DNA from: Ideonella benzenivorans
Lineage (GTDB): Bacteria; Pseudomonadota; Gammaproteobacteria; Burkholderiales; Burkholderiaceae_C
Assembly (NCBI RefSeq): GCF_020387415.1
Contig: NZ_JAGWCB010000018.1
Coordinates: 248,001-312,000 of the forward strand
Length of the DNA: 64,000 nt
Direction: 5' to 3'
Each line of letters starts with the position of its first letter. The stretch's first letter is position 1. The notes under the pieces were generated by a model. The model was given only the letters and a program-made list of their open reading frames with translations. It did no database searches and was not told where the DNA came from. Shown here in pieces: positions 50,028 to 58,140 of the stretch. A program made the translations under genes and the position numbers.

Positions 50028-50924
50028 ATGGAAGGCAAGAAGCAGCAGCGCGACCTCTACGCCGAGGTCACCCGTCGAATTGTCGAGGCCCTGGACCAGG
50101 GCGTCCGCCCCTGGTCGTGCCCGTGGTCCCGTAGCGCCGCGAGCGGCGGCATGCTGCCCCGCCGGCACGGCGGCGAGCCTTATCGTGGCGTGAACGTCCT
50201 GCTGCTGTGGGGCGCAGCGATGGAGCGCGGCTTCACGTCGCGCACCTGGTTGACCTATCGCCAGGCCGAGGCGCTGGGCGGGCAGGTTCGCAAGGGCGAG
50301 CGCGGTACGATGGTGGTCTATGCCGGTCAGTTCAGCCCCAGCAAGGAGGGCACCGACGCGGCCGAAGGCGAAGCCCCTGCACGGCGCTCGGTGGCCTTCC
50401 TGCGCAGCTACACGGTTTTCAATACCGAGCAGGTGGATGGGCTGGCCGCGCCCGAAGCGCCCGAGGCTGTCCAGCCCGACGCCGACGCGCTGGCCCTCGT
50501 GGCGAGGTCAGGCGCGACGGTTCGCCACGGCGGCGACCGAGCGTTCTACGCACCGGGGCCCGACCTCGTGCAGATGCCCGAGGCTTCGCGCTTCCGCGAC
50601 GCAGCCGCGTACTTCGGCACCCTGGCACATGAGCTCGTGCACTGGACCGGCCACCCGGACCGCCTTGCGCGCCAGTTCGGCCAGCGTTTCGGCGACCAGG
50701 CCTATGCGATGGAAGAGCTCGTCGCCGAGCTCGGCGCCGCGTTCGTGTGCGCCGGGAGCCAGCTCAGCCCGGAACCGCGTGAGGACCATGCTGCGTACCT
50801 GGCCGAGTGGCTGGCCGTGCTGAAGCACGACAAGCGCGCCATCTTCACCGCCGCAGCCCAGGCGCAGCGCGCGGCCGACCTACTGTGTTGCGTCGAGCCG
50901 GGGCAGGAGCAAGAGGCCACCTAA
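50028..50924 (+). CDS. ArdC-like antirestriction metalloprotein
   Basis: 298 residues: N-terminal DUF1738-type ssDNA-binding domain (RDLYAEVTRRIVEALDQGVRPW and YRGVNVLLLW), then a zinc-peptidase-like motif AHELVHWTGH (HExxH plus H). ArdC proteins carried on plasmids and mobile elements protect incoming DNA against host restriction. ATG 50028 has aaagga before it. It is convergent with the recombinase gene, with a shared terminator. Confidence 0.9.
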   Translation: MEGKKQQRDLYAEVTRRIVEALDQGVRPWSCPWSRSAASGGMLPRRHGGEPYRGVNVLLLWGAAMERGFTSRTWLTYRQAEALGGQVRKGERGTMVVYAGQFSPSKEGTDAAEGEAPARRSVAFLRSYTVFNTEQVDGLAAPEAPEAVQPDADALALVARSGATVRHGGDRAFYAPGPDLVQMPEASRFRDAAAYFGTLAHELVHWTGHPDRLARQFGQRFGDQAYAMEELVAELGAAFVCAGSQLSPEPREDHAAYLAEWLAVLKHDKRAIFTAAAQAQRAADLLCCVEPGQEQEAT

Positions 50925-50926
50925 GC

Positions 50927-50954
50927 AAAAGGGGCGCCCTTCGGGCGCCCCTTG
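50927..50954. terminator. Shared terminator of ardC and the recombinase gene
   Basis: A 10-bp stem AAGGGGCGCC (50930-50939) with GGCGCCCCTT (50945-50954) and a 5-base loop. On the minus strand it is followed by TTTTGCTT, on plus only by TT, so it works better for the recombinase. Confidence 0.75.
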
Positions 50955-50974
50955 GCAGGCTGCTCACTTGGCTC

Positions 50975-52663
50975 TCAGCCCGCAACGCACCCCTCCACGA
51001 CTCGCTCGCCCTCCACTTGGTTGGCGGGCGACTCCTCCTGCCAAAAGCGCAGACCCGGCCCCAAGAACGCAGGTTGCGGCGGCGCCTCGGCAAATGGAAT
51101 CAACACGACATGCTCGTCGTCGCCCTGAAGTCGGACGGCGGCGTGGCTGCCCGGCCAGACCCGAAGCTCCTTGACCACGCGCAGCAGTGCCTGATGGAGC
51201 CGAGCCCGCTCGTCGACCCAAGCCAAAGTCACGTCTTGCACCGCCGCAAGGGCGCGCTCGATAGCTGGAACCAGGTCACCTTCAAAGACGTGGGTAACCG
51301 GGTCGGCCAGCAACGCGGACAGCTTTGCGACCTTCGCCGTCCGCGCATCAACCGATGCCTCAAGCGCGCGAAGCCGACCGGCAATCGCGGTGGACCCGCC
51401 CATGGTTTCCAAGGTGGCCAGCAGGTGGTTAATGGCCTTCTGCTCGCGCAGCAGGGCAGCGCGTTCCTCGCCAAGCTCTTGGCGGGCTTTCTCTCGGGTA
51501 CCGCCCTCCTGGATGTCCGCGGCGATGTAGGTCATCAATGGCCGAATGAGCGAACTCTCCAGCTTGGCCGCGTTCCAGTTCGGGCAGGCCGTGACCCCGC
51601 GGTCGCGATTGGCGCACACATAGAGGGCATAGCCCTCGCTGTTCTTGGGCCCGTTCTTGGACTTGCGGGCCAGCGTCCCGCCGCAGTGGCCGCAGCGCAG
51701 CATTCCCTGGAAGATGTTGTGATACCCGATGTCCCGCCGCTTCGGCAGGTCCACACGGCGGGCCACTGCGGCGTTCGCCTGGTTGAACAGGGCTTCGCTG
51801 ACCACGGCTGGGTAGTAGTTGTGCCACACCTCGCCAGTGGGCACTCGCTGCTTGCCGGCCTTGACTTGCGGCTCGAACTCGCCCAGCACGCGGCGATTGG
51901 CGACCAACTTGCCGGGCAAGGTCTTGTGCCAGTCTGCGGCACGCGCCGGCACAGGCCACCCCTCTCGGTTTGCGATGCGAGCGATGGCCGTGCCGCCGTA
52001 GCCGTTGGCGGTGTACTCGAAGACCTTGCGCACGCTCTCGACCAGCTCGGGAACCGCCTCCCAGCCGTTGCGGGCCTCATTGGGGCGCAGCCAGCCGGGA
52101 CCCTGGCCGAAAGCGAAGGTCGACTTGCTGCGACGTTTCCGGTCGTGGGCCTTCTTGACCCGGTCAGCCTTGGTCTCCGACTCCTCGTTCGCGCGAACGA
52201 AGACCAGCACGGCATACATGACGTTCATCGGCTCCTTCACGGTGTCCTCATCGAGGACGCGGCCATCAATGACCGTCACGACCCGGATGCCCAGCTTCAC
52301 CAGCTTGCCCAGCAGGCTCATGGCGTCCAGAACATCAGACCGCGACAGCCGGTCCAGACTCTCGACGAGCAGATACGAGCCCGGCTCAATGGCACCGGAT
52401 TCGACCGTCTTGATGAACGCGGCCAGGGCGCCGCGGGTCACGTTGCTGCGGTCGAACGCCGAGACGCCCAGGTCCTCGAAAGTGGCTTCCTGCAGGTCGA
52501 GGTCATGCTCGGCGGCGTACCGGCGGCTCTTATCAAGCTGCCGCTGCAGGCTGTCGCCCTTGGCCTGACGCTTGGTCGAGAATCGAACGTAGGAGTAAGC
52601 CTTCGGTCGGACGCCGGTGGCCGAAGTCAGCTCGTTGGTCGTGACAAGGGGGAGGTTGTTCAC
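50975..52663 (-). CDS. Large serine recombinase (integrase of the element)
   Basis: 562 residues. The N-terminal resolvase domain has catalytic S29 in YVRFSTKRQAKGDS and LLVESLDRLSRSD; then the Recombinase domain, a zinc ribbon (CGHCGGTLARK ... CANRDRGVTACPN) and a C-terminal coiled-coil region. Such enzymes join attP and attB across a 2-base core without host factors. I chose GTG 52663, which has taggaa before it, over a further GTG at 52705. It sits next to the right junction, reading inward, as expected for the integrase of this element. Confidence 0.93.
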   Translation of the reverse strand: MNNLPLVTTNELTSATGVRPKAYSYVRFSTKRQAKGDSLQRQLDKSRRYAAEHDLDLQEATFEDLGVSAFDRSNVTRGALAAFIKTVESGAIEPGSYLLVESLDRLSRSDVLDAMSLLGKLVKLGIRVVTVIDGRVLDEDTVKEPMNVMYAVLVFVRANEESETKADRVKKAHDRKRRSKSTFAFGQGPGWLRPNEARNGWEAVPELVESVRKVFEYTANGYGGTAIARIANREGWPVPARAADWHKTLPGKLVANRRVLGEFEPQVKAGKQRVPTGEVWHNYYPAVVSEALFNQANAAVARRVDLPKRRDIGYHNIFQGMLRCGHCGGTLARKSKNGPKNSEGYALYVCANRDRGVTACPNWNAAKLESSLIRPLMTYIAADIQEGGTREKARQELGEERAALLREQKAINHLLATLETMGGSTAIAGRLRALEASVDARTAKVAKLSALLADPVTHVFEGDLVPAIERALAAVQDVTLAWVDERARLHQALLRVVKELRVWPGSHAAVRLQGDDEHVVLIPFAEAPPQPAFLGPGLRFWQEESPANQVEGERVVEGCVAG

Positions 52664-52760
52664 AGCTTCGGTTCCTAAAGAGATGGGGAAGCTGTGAAGC
52701 GACACTGTTTATATGAACGCCCAGCCTTCCGTGGCATCCCTTAAGGTAGCGACCGCGAAA

Positions 52761-52764
52761 CCGG
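52761..52764. other. attR core of the integrative element
   Basis: Right junction: element sequence GACCGCGAAA, core CCGG, then host sequence CCGGGGTGCGCTGC. Joining the outer flanks restores the host gene. Joining the inner flanks would give attP with the symmetric centre AACCGGTT. Confidence 0.75.
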
Positions 52765-52934
52765 CCGGGGTGCGCTGCCCCCAGCTGGACGAGGCAGACC
52801 GCTGCCGCTTGTTTGGCGATCCGCGCCGTCCAGCGGTCTGCAGCTCGCTGCCGCCCTCGCTCGAAATGTGCGGCCAGACCCGTCAGCAGGCCATGGTCTG
52901 GCTGACCGCGTTGGAGCAGGCCACCGCCCCCTGA
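52761..52934 (+). pseudogene. 3' half of the interrupted ykgJ-like gene
   Basis: Reads PAGVRCPQLDEADRC to LTALEQATAP. It lines up with the second half of the element's own copy at 38807 and joins in frame to the 5' half at 36904-36994. A frame from ATG 52713 would add 16 element-coded residues; whether that chimera is made is unknown. Confidence 0.9.
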
Positions 52935-53119
52935 GTCCGCACGGATCGACGGGCCTGGCGCCGCGCCCACCAGCCCTCGAAGAAGTGGTGCGCCACCATG
53001 TTGCACAGCGGCTCCACCACGGTCATGGCCCCCGCGGTGGCCACGCTGCCGGTGAAGCCGTAGCCCAGGCCGAAGGCGATGCCCACGTGCATCGCACCGA
53101 AGCAAAGGGTTTTGGCCAT
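52883..53119 (-). CDS. DUF2061 small membrane protein
   Basis: 78 residues with the DUF2061 pattern: AKTLCFGAMHVGIAFGLGYGFTGSV with TGS after the first helix, and EPLCNMVAHHFFEGWW. Two membrane helices are likely. The function is unknown. ATG 53119 has cagga before it. Its tail overlaps the broken ykgJ gene by 52 bases, tail to tail, so the overlap is older than the insertion. It is divergent from the Crp/Fnr gene, with a palindrome between. Confidence 0.8.
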   Translation of the reverse strand: MAKTLCFGAMHVGIAFGLGYGFTGSVATAGAMTVVEPLCNMVAHHFFEGWWARRQARRSVRTQGAVACSNAVSQTMAC

Positions 53120-53144
53120 GGCATCTCCTGAAGGTCCGATGTGT

Positions 53145-53159
53145 TGAGAACAGTTCTCA
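53145..53159. promoter_or_regulatory. Palindrome between the DUF2061 and Crp/Fnr genes
   Basis: TGAGAACAGTTCTCA, a perfect 7-1-7 inverted repeat, placed 26 bases upstream of the DUF2061 start. It is a likely operator. Confidence 0.6.
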
Positions 53160-53248
53160 TTGTGAAGCGCTTCGCCCGGCCCCGGGATCACTTCCCTGCA
53201 TCGCGGCGATAGCCTGCGCCGGGCCGGCCGCCTCGTTACACTGCCGCC

Positions 53249-53962
53249 ATGGCCGCCTCCCTGCCGTCCGTCCCGTCCCCTGCCCTGATCGACCGCCTGA
53301 GCGCCCAGTACCCGGCCGTGGCCGCCCTGCCGGTGGTCCTGCGCGACGAGGTGCTGACCGGCGAAGCCCAGTCGATCACCGTGCCGGCCCAGGCCCCGCT
53401 GTTCCAGGAAGGCACGCCCTGCCAGGGTTTTCCGATGGTGCTCCATGGCGAAGTGCGGGTGGCCCGCGGGGCCCAGAATGGCCGCTCGCTGGAGCTCTAC
53501 CGGGTCGGCCCGGGCGAGCTGTGCGTGGCCTCCACCTCGTGCCTGTTCGGGCACAGCCTGATGATGGCCCAGGGGTGCACCACCGAACCGACGGAGCTGG
53601 TGGTGCTGACGCCGCGCGGCTTCGACCGCTGGGTGGCGGACGCCGGCTTTCGCCAGTTCGTCTTCGGCGTGTTCGCCGACCGCTTGGCCGACCTGATGGG
53701 GCTGGTCGAGGCCGTGGCCTTCCAACGCCTGGACCAGCGCCTGGCCGGCGCCCTGCTGGGCCGAGGCACCGTCATCGCCACCAGCCACCAGGCCCTGGCC
53801 GACGAACTGGGCACCGTGCGCGAGATCGTCACCCGCCTGCTCAAGCGCTTCGAGCGGGCCGGCTGGCTGCGCCTGGGACGCGAGCGGATCGAGCTGCGGG
53901 ATGCCGGGGCACTGCGCGCACTGTCGGCCGGCCAGCTGCCAGAACCCAGCCGGACTGTGTGA
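53249..53962 (+). CDS. Crp/Fnr-family transcription regulator
   Basis: 237 residues: a cNMP-binding-fold domain (about 35-150) and a winged helix at the end (ATSHQALADELGTVREIVTRLLKRFERAGWLRLGR). The Cys residues ELCVASTSCLFG in the sensor part could hold a thiol or metal sensor, since the usual cAMP phosphate cassette is not present. It sits between two small membrane-protein genes and may control both. A consensus Crp-type site overlaps its stop codon. Confidence 0.9.
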   Translation: MAASLPSVPSPALIDRLSAQYPAVAALPVVLRDEVLTGEAQSITVPAQAPLFQEGTPCQGFPMVLHGEVRVARGAQNGRSLELYRVGPGELCVASTSCLFGHSLMMAQGCTTEPTELVVLTPRGFDRWVADAGFRQFVFGVFADRLADLMGLVEAVAFQRLDQRLAGALLGRGTVIATSHQALADELGTVREIVTRLLKRFERAGWLRLGRERIELRDAGALRALSAGQLPEPSRTV

Positions 53963-53973
53963 CCCTGGTCACA
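53958..53973. promoter_or_regulatory. Crp/Fnr-type binding site
   Basis: TGTGACCCTGGTCACA has the exact TGTGA-N6-TCACA form of Crp-family sites. It overlaps the stop codon of the regulator and lies 77 bases upstream of the DUF2892 gene. Confidence 0.7.
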
Positions 53974-54049
53974 GACGGCCACCGTGCCCACGCGCACCAT
54001 GGCCACATGGGGCCCGGTACAGGGCCTGTCATCACACCAGGAGAGTCAC

Positions 54050-54241
54050 ATGCAAGCCAATGTCGGCGGTTTCGACCGCATCGCCCGTATCGTCGTCGGC
54101 CTTGTGCTGATCGCCCTCACCTTGACCGGCACCATCGGGGTCTGGGGTTGGATCGGCGTCGTGCCGTTGGCCACCGGAGCGCTGGGTTTCTGCCCGCTCT
54201 ACACCATGCTGGGCTTCTCCAGCTGCCCGCTGAAGAAGTGA
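54050..54241 (+). CDS. DUF2892 small membrane protein
   Basis: 63 residues: MQANVGGFDRIARIVVG with two hydrophobic helices (LVLIALTLTGTIGVWGWIGVVPLATGAL split by a turn) and a C-terminal FCPLYTMLGFSSCPLKK with two cysteines, the DUF2892/YgaP-type inner-membrane domain. Some such proteins go with rhodanese activity. The ribosome site aggagag is strong. Confidence 0.88.
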   Translation: MQANVGGFDRIARIVVGLVLIALTLTGTIGVWGWIGVVPLATGALGFCPLYTMLGFSSCPLKK

Positions 54242-54252
54242 GGGCCTGAGCC

Positions 54253-56403
54253 TCAGCCGCTGACGGGACGGTCCTCGACCAGACGGCCGTCCCGCAGCAC
54301 CAGCACCCGCTGGGCACTGGCGATGGTCTCGGGCCGGTGGGCCACGATGATGCGGGTCAGCTGCAACTGCTGCACCGCTTGGTTGACCTTGCGCTCACGG
54401 TCCACGTCCAGCGCGCTGGTGGCTTCGTCCAGCAGCAGGATGCGCGGGCGCTTGTACAAGGCCCGGGCCAGCAGGATGCGCTGGCGCTGGCCCCCCGACA
54501 GGCTGGTGCCCATGTCGCCCACCAACGTGTCGTAGCCCATGGGCATGGCGCGGATCTCGTCGTCCACCGCCGCCTGACGGGCACAGTCCTCCACCCAGGC
54601 CCGGTCCGGGTCGGGGGCGAAGAAGGCAATGTTGTCGGCGATCGAGCCGGCGAACAGCGGCTCGTCCTGCATCACCGTGCCAATCAGGCTGCGCCAGCGG
54701 GCCCGGCCCAGCCGGCTGAGCGGCAGGCCGTCAATGCGGATCTCGCCCGCCTGCGGGCTGTAGATGCCCAGCAGCAGCTTGAGCAGCGTGGTCTTGCCGC
54801 AGCCCGACGGGCCGGTGATGGCCACGGACTCGCCCGGCGCCACCTCGAAACCAATGTCCTGCAGCACATCGGCCTCCACGTCCGCGTAACGGAAGCCCAG
54901 GCCGTGCACCGTCAGGCGGCCGGCCAGCACGGTACTGGGCGGCAGCGGCGCCCCGCCCTCTTCTTCCGGCGGGGTGCGCACGATGTCGGCTAGGCGCTCG
55001 CCCTGCAGGCGCAGCAGCTGCAACTCGCCGGCCTTGTCGATCAGGGCGCCAAAGCGGGTCGCGAACTGCTCCTGGTAGGCCAGGAAGGCGAACAGCATGC
55101 CGGTGCTGATCTGCTGGTCCATCACCGCCAAGGCGCCCAGCCAGATCACCGCCACCCGCTCCAGGCCGAAGATCAGCCGCTGCCCCACCGACAGCACCAG
55201 CTCGTGGCGGCGCACCACCAGGCTGGCGTTCATCGCCTCCACCACCAGGTTCAGAAAGCGCGACTGGCGCCGGCCCTGGGCATTGAACAGCTTGATCGCC
55301 CCCACGCCGCGCAGCGACTCCAGAAAATGGCTGGACTTGCGGGCCTCGTGCACCAGCGCCTCCTCGGAGGCCTCCCTCATCGGCCGGAACAGCGCCCAGC
55401 GCAGCAGGCCATAGAGCGCCACCGCGCCCACCGCCACGCCGGTCAGCATCGGGCTGTAGAGCACCATCAGCCCCAGCGTCAACAGCACCAGCAGGCCGTC
55501 GATCACCGCCTCGGAGAACTGCATCGACAGCGCATCCTGAATTTGCTGCACCGCAGCAAACCGGGACCACACATCGCCGGTGTGGCGGCGCTCGAACCAC
55601 TCCAGCGGCAGCCGCAGCAAATGGGCGAAGACCTGGCCCAGCCACTGCAGCTTCAGGGTGGAGGACAGGTGCAGCACCGCCCAGGAGCGCGCCGCGGCCG
55701 CCACCGCCTGCAGCAGCACCAGGCCGCCAAAGCCCACCCCCAGTGTGAGCAGCAGGTCCCGGTCGCCGGTGGGCAGCGCGCTGTCCACCACCCATTGCAG
55801 GAAGAACGGCGAGCCCAGCACCAGCAGCTCCAGCGCCAAGGCCAGCAGCAGCACCTGCCCCAGCGCCCGCTTGAGCCCCACCACCCGGCCCATCAGCTCG
55901 CGCAGCCGCACCGGCTGGCGCTCGCGCCGCGGCACGAAGGCGGCGGTGGGGCTGAACTCCAGCGCCACCCCGCTGAAGTGCGGTGACAGCTCGGCCAGCG
56001 TCAGGTGGCGCACGCCGCGCGCCGGGTCCAGCACGGTGGCCACGCCGCGCCGCAGCCCGGCCAGCACCACGAAATGGTTCAGGTCCCAGTGCAGCACCGC
56101 GGGCAGCGCCAGCTGGCCCAGCTGCTCGGGCTCGGCCCGCAGCGCCCGTGGCGCCAGCCCCAGCGCCGCGCCCATCTCGCAGACATCGGCCGCGGTGGCG
56201 CCCTTGAGCGAAATCTGGAAGCGCGTGCGCAGCGTGGGCAGGTCGGTGTCCAGCCCGTGGGCGCCGGCCACCATGGCCAGACAGGCCAGGCCGCACTCGG
56301 CCGCCTCGGTCTGCAGCACCAGCGGCACGCGCCGCCGGCCCCAGCCGGTGCGCAACAAGCCGCGGGCCACGGTCCCAGGGTCCTCAGGGGTCTCGCTCGT
56401 CAT
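54253..56403 (-). CDS. C39-peptidase ABC exporter for double-glycine peptides
   Basis: 716 residues: an N-terminal C39 peptidase with catalytic C37 in LQTEAAECGLACLAM and the His in HWDLNHFVVL, a six-helix membrane domain (about 200-450), and an ABC ATPase with GPSGCGKTT, LSGGQRQR and LLLDEATSALD. Proteins of this type cut leader peptides after GG and export the mature peptide. It starts 10 bases after the HlyD gene and no TolC-like gene is nearby. The substrate is almost certainly the GG peptide at 57912-58070. Confidence 0.95.
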   Translation of the reverse strand: MTSETPEDPGTVARGLLRTGWGRRRVPLVLQTEAAECGLACLAMVAGAHGLDTDLPTLRTRFQISLKGATAADVCEMGAALGLAPRALRAEPEQLGQLALPAVLHWDLNHFVVLAGLRRGVATVLDPARGVRHLTLAELSPHFSGVALEFSPTAAFVPRRERQPVRLRELMGRVVGLKRALGQVLLLALALELLVLGSPFFLQWVVDSALPTGDRDLLLTLGVGFGGLVLLQAVAAAARSWAVLHLSSTLKLQWLGQVFAHLLRLPLEWFERRHTGDVWSRFAAVQQIQDALSMQFSEAVIDGLLVLLTLGLMVLYSPMLTGVAVGAVALYGLLRWALFRPMREASEEALVHEARKSSHFLESLRGVGAIKLFNAQGRRQSRFLNLVVEAMNASLVVRRHELVLSVGQRLIFGLERVAVIWLGALAVMDQQISTGMLFAFLAYQEQFATRFGALIDKAGELQLLRLQGERLADIVRTPPEEEGGAPLPPSTVLAGRLTVHGLGFRYADVEADVLQDIGFEVAPGESVAITGPSGCGKTTLLKLLLGIYSPQAGEIRIDGLPLSRLGRARWRSLIGTVMQDEPLFAGSIADNIAFFAPDPDRAWVEDCARQAAVDDEIRAMPMGYDTLVGDMGTSLSGGQRQRILLARALYKRPRILLLDEATSALDVDRERKVNQAVQQLQLTRIIVAHRPETIASAQRVLVLRDGRLVEDRPVSG

Positions 56404-56413
56404 CGTGGTCCCA

Positions 56414-57676
56414 TCACCAACGCTGGCGCCAGCCCAGCAGCGGCGCAAACACCCATTCGATCAGCCGCCGCTGCTCCAGCAGCACATCCGCCTCCAACTG
56501 CATGCCCGGCTGCAGGGGCTGGGCCTGGGCGCCGGCCGACATGGTCTGCGCCGCCAGGGTGACGACGATGCGGTAGAGCGGCTGCGGCGTGCCGGTCTGC
56601 GCCGGCAACGGCAGCGTGGCCAGCTCGGTGGCCTGGGCCGGGGCGCGGGCCACCTGGCTCACCGTGCCCTGCAGCCAGCCGTACTTCTGATAGGGAAAGG
56701 CCTGCAGGCGCAGGCGCACCGTCTGGCCGGGCCGCACAAAGCCCAGCGCGCTGGACGGCGCATACAGATGCGCCTGCAGCGGCACCCCGGCCGGCCACAG
56801 GCTGGCCATCGCGAACTCGTCGCTGACGGCCTGGCCCGCACCGGCATAGACCGCGGTGATGGTGCCGGACATTGGGGCCGTCACCGGCAGGATGCGGTCG
56901 GCCGCCGCCGGATCGGCACGGGTCGACAGCTCACGGATCTCGTCGCGCTGGCGGGCCAGCGCCTCCAGCTGCTGCGCGGTCTGCAGCGGCAGCTCGCGGG
57001 CCTCGGCCTGCAGGCTGACCAGATCGCGCGCCAGGGCAGCGCGCTGGCGCTGCAGCGAGGCGGCATCGGCGCGCAGCCCCATCACCTCTTCCTGCTTGGC
57101 CTGCACCTGCGCGGTCGAGACGAACTGCTGCCCGGCCAGCGACTCCAGCCGCGCCTGGGCCTGTTCGGCCAACGCCAAGCGCTGCTGGTGGAAGCTCACC
57201 TGCCGATCGAGCTGGGCCAGCTCCCGCTGGGCCGCCTCGATGCGGGAGGCCAGCGACTGCTGCTGGGTGTCGGCCACCCGGCGCGCCTGCTGCGCGGTGG
57301 CCTCCAGGCTCAGCAGACGGGCCTCGAAAGTCTGCTGCAGCTGGCCCTGCGGCACGGTGGCCAGCCGGGGATCGCCCACTGCCAAGGTCATCAGCAGCTG
57401 ACCGGCCTGGACCGTCTGCCCCTCCTGCACGGCCAGGCGCTGCACCCGGGCCACCTGCGGTGGCACGATGCGCACCAAGCCGCCGGCCGGCACCAGCACA
57501 CCGCTGACGACCACCCGCCGGCTGGCCTGCCCCCAGACCAGGAAGGCGCCCAGCGCCAGCAAGGCCGCCACCAGCCCCAGCGTGATCCAGCGCAGCGCCA
57601 CGGGCCGCGTCAGCTGGATGCTGCCCAGCCACTCCCCCTGGCGATGCCGCAAGGCCTCCGGCCGAAACAGGCTCAC
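56414..57676 (-). CDS. HlyD-family periplasmic adaptor
   Basis: 420 residues. One membrane helix (about 26-50, ITLGLVAALLALGAFLVWGQ), a lipoyl half-domain (VPAGGLVRIVPPQVARVQRLAVQEGQTV), a long coiled-coil hairpin (about 110-255) and a beta-barrel part (AHLYAPSSALGFVRPGQTVRL). It links the ABC exporter to an outer-membrane channel. I take GTG 57676 (SLFRPEALRHRQ), the usual start of this subgroup. It precedes the exporter by 10 bases. Confidence 0.92.
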   Translation of the reverse strand: MSLFRPEALRHRQGEWLGSIQLTRPVALRWITLGLVAALLALGAFLVWGQASRRVVVSGVLVPAGGLVRIVPPQVARVQRLAVQEGQTVQAGQLLMTLAVGDPRLATVPQGQLQQTFEARLLSLEATAQQARRVADTQQQSLASRIEAAQRELAQLDRQVSFHQQRLALAEQAQARLESLAGQQFVSTAQVQAKQEEVMGLRADAASLQRQRAALARDLVSLQAEARELPLQTAQQLEALARQRDEIRELSTRADPAAADRILPVTAPMSGTITAVYAGAGQAVSDEFAMASLWPAGVPLQAHLYAPSSALGFVRPGQTVRLRLQAFPYQKYGWLQGTVSQVARAPAQATELATLPLPAQTGTPQPLYRIVVTLAAQTMSAGAQAQPLQPGMQLEADVLLEQRRLIEWVFAPLLGWRQRW

Positions 57677-57765
57677 CCGCACCTCACCCGGCACGGCAGA
57701 ACGACACACGGAGGACGGCGCAACAACAGCATGGCGGCCACATCATAGGGCGAGTCCGCGCGCCC

Positions 57766-57803
57766 AAAAAAAGACGGCGGCCCGGTTTCCCGTGGCCGCC
57801 GTC
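57766..57803 (-). terminator. Terminator between the GG-peptide gene and the exporter genes
   Basis: On the minus strand a 10-bp stem GACGGCGGCC/GGCCGCCGTC (57773-57782 with 57794-57803) is followed by seven Ts (57766-57772). It should end most transcripts of the peptide gene before the HlyD gene. Confidence 0.88.
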
Positions 57804-57911
57804 AAAGGGTCCCAACACGTCCTGTTCTGGACTTGCTTCCCTGATGGTGATTTCAGTGGGATGGCCCTCCCCAGAACCGATCCCGGATGACAGCGTCAGT
57901 GATTCAGTGGA

Positions 57912-58070
57912 TTACCAGCCGCCGCGCGGCGAGTCGGTGGTGTCGGTCAGACCGCCGACCACGGCACGCAGCTGAGCCTGCGACAAGGGCTGCAGCGCGG
58001 CAGCTTGGACGGGCTTGGCACGCAGCGCGCCCAGGGTGTGGCGGACGAGGGTCTTCAGGACTTGCTTCAT
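57912..58070 (-). CDS. Double-glycine leader peptide, predicted 12-residue mature product
   Basis: 52 residues. A basic amphipathic leader ends LSQAQLRAVVGG (29-40), which fits the C39 leader rule (hydrophobic residues at -4, -7, -12 and GG at -2/-1). Cutting after G40 leaves LTDTTDSPRGGW. The ATG at 58070 has cggag before it. The mature part lacks Cys, so no disulfide or lanthionine is expected. It lies between a LuxR solo and the C39 exporter, all on the same strand. A signal or a small bacteriocin is possible; the short size and the regulator favour a signal. Confidence 0.85.
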   Translation of the reverse strand: MKQVLKTLVRHTLGALRAKPVQAAALQPLSQAQLRAVVGGLTDTTDSPRGGW

Positions 58071-58140
58071 GGTGGACTCCGGTTGGCTGGGCGCGTTCAG
58101 CGCATGGAGTCATTGAACCAAGTCCCCCCTTCTGGCGACA

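Larger units (their letters stand above)
36991..52764. mobile_element. 15.8 kb integrative element inserted by a large serine recombinase
   Basis: The ends are defined by the two halves of a ykgJ-like gene and a shared CCGG core. The recombinase gene lies at the right end and reads inward, as is usual for elements that use large serine integrases. Cargo, left to right: a nuclease/PRTase-like pair, a full-length ykgJ copy, a P-loop protein, an MmeI-like restriction-modification enzyme, a membrane protein, a winged-helix protein with AlpA, another winged-helix protein, a retron-like RT operon, ArdC and the recombinase. No conjugation genes are seen, so it would be mobilised by others or move by transformation/phage. 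Confidence 0.85.

Noticed and set aside
36991-52764. Element considered as an ICE or prophage
   Set aside because: No relaxase, coupling protein, mating-pair genes, capsid, terminase or tail genes are seen.
52713-52934. 73-codon frame as an intact YkgJ-type gene
   Set aside because: The first 16 codons are element sequence; it lacks the N-terminal cysteine cluster of the family.
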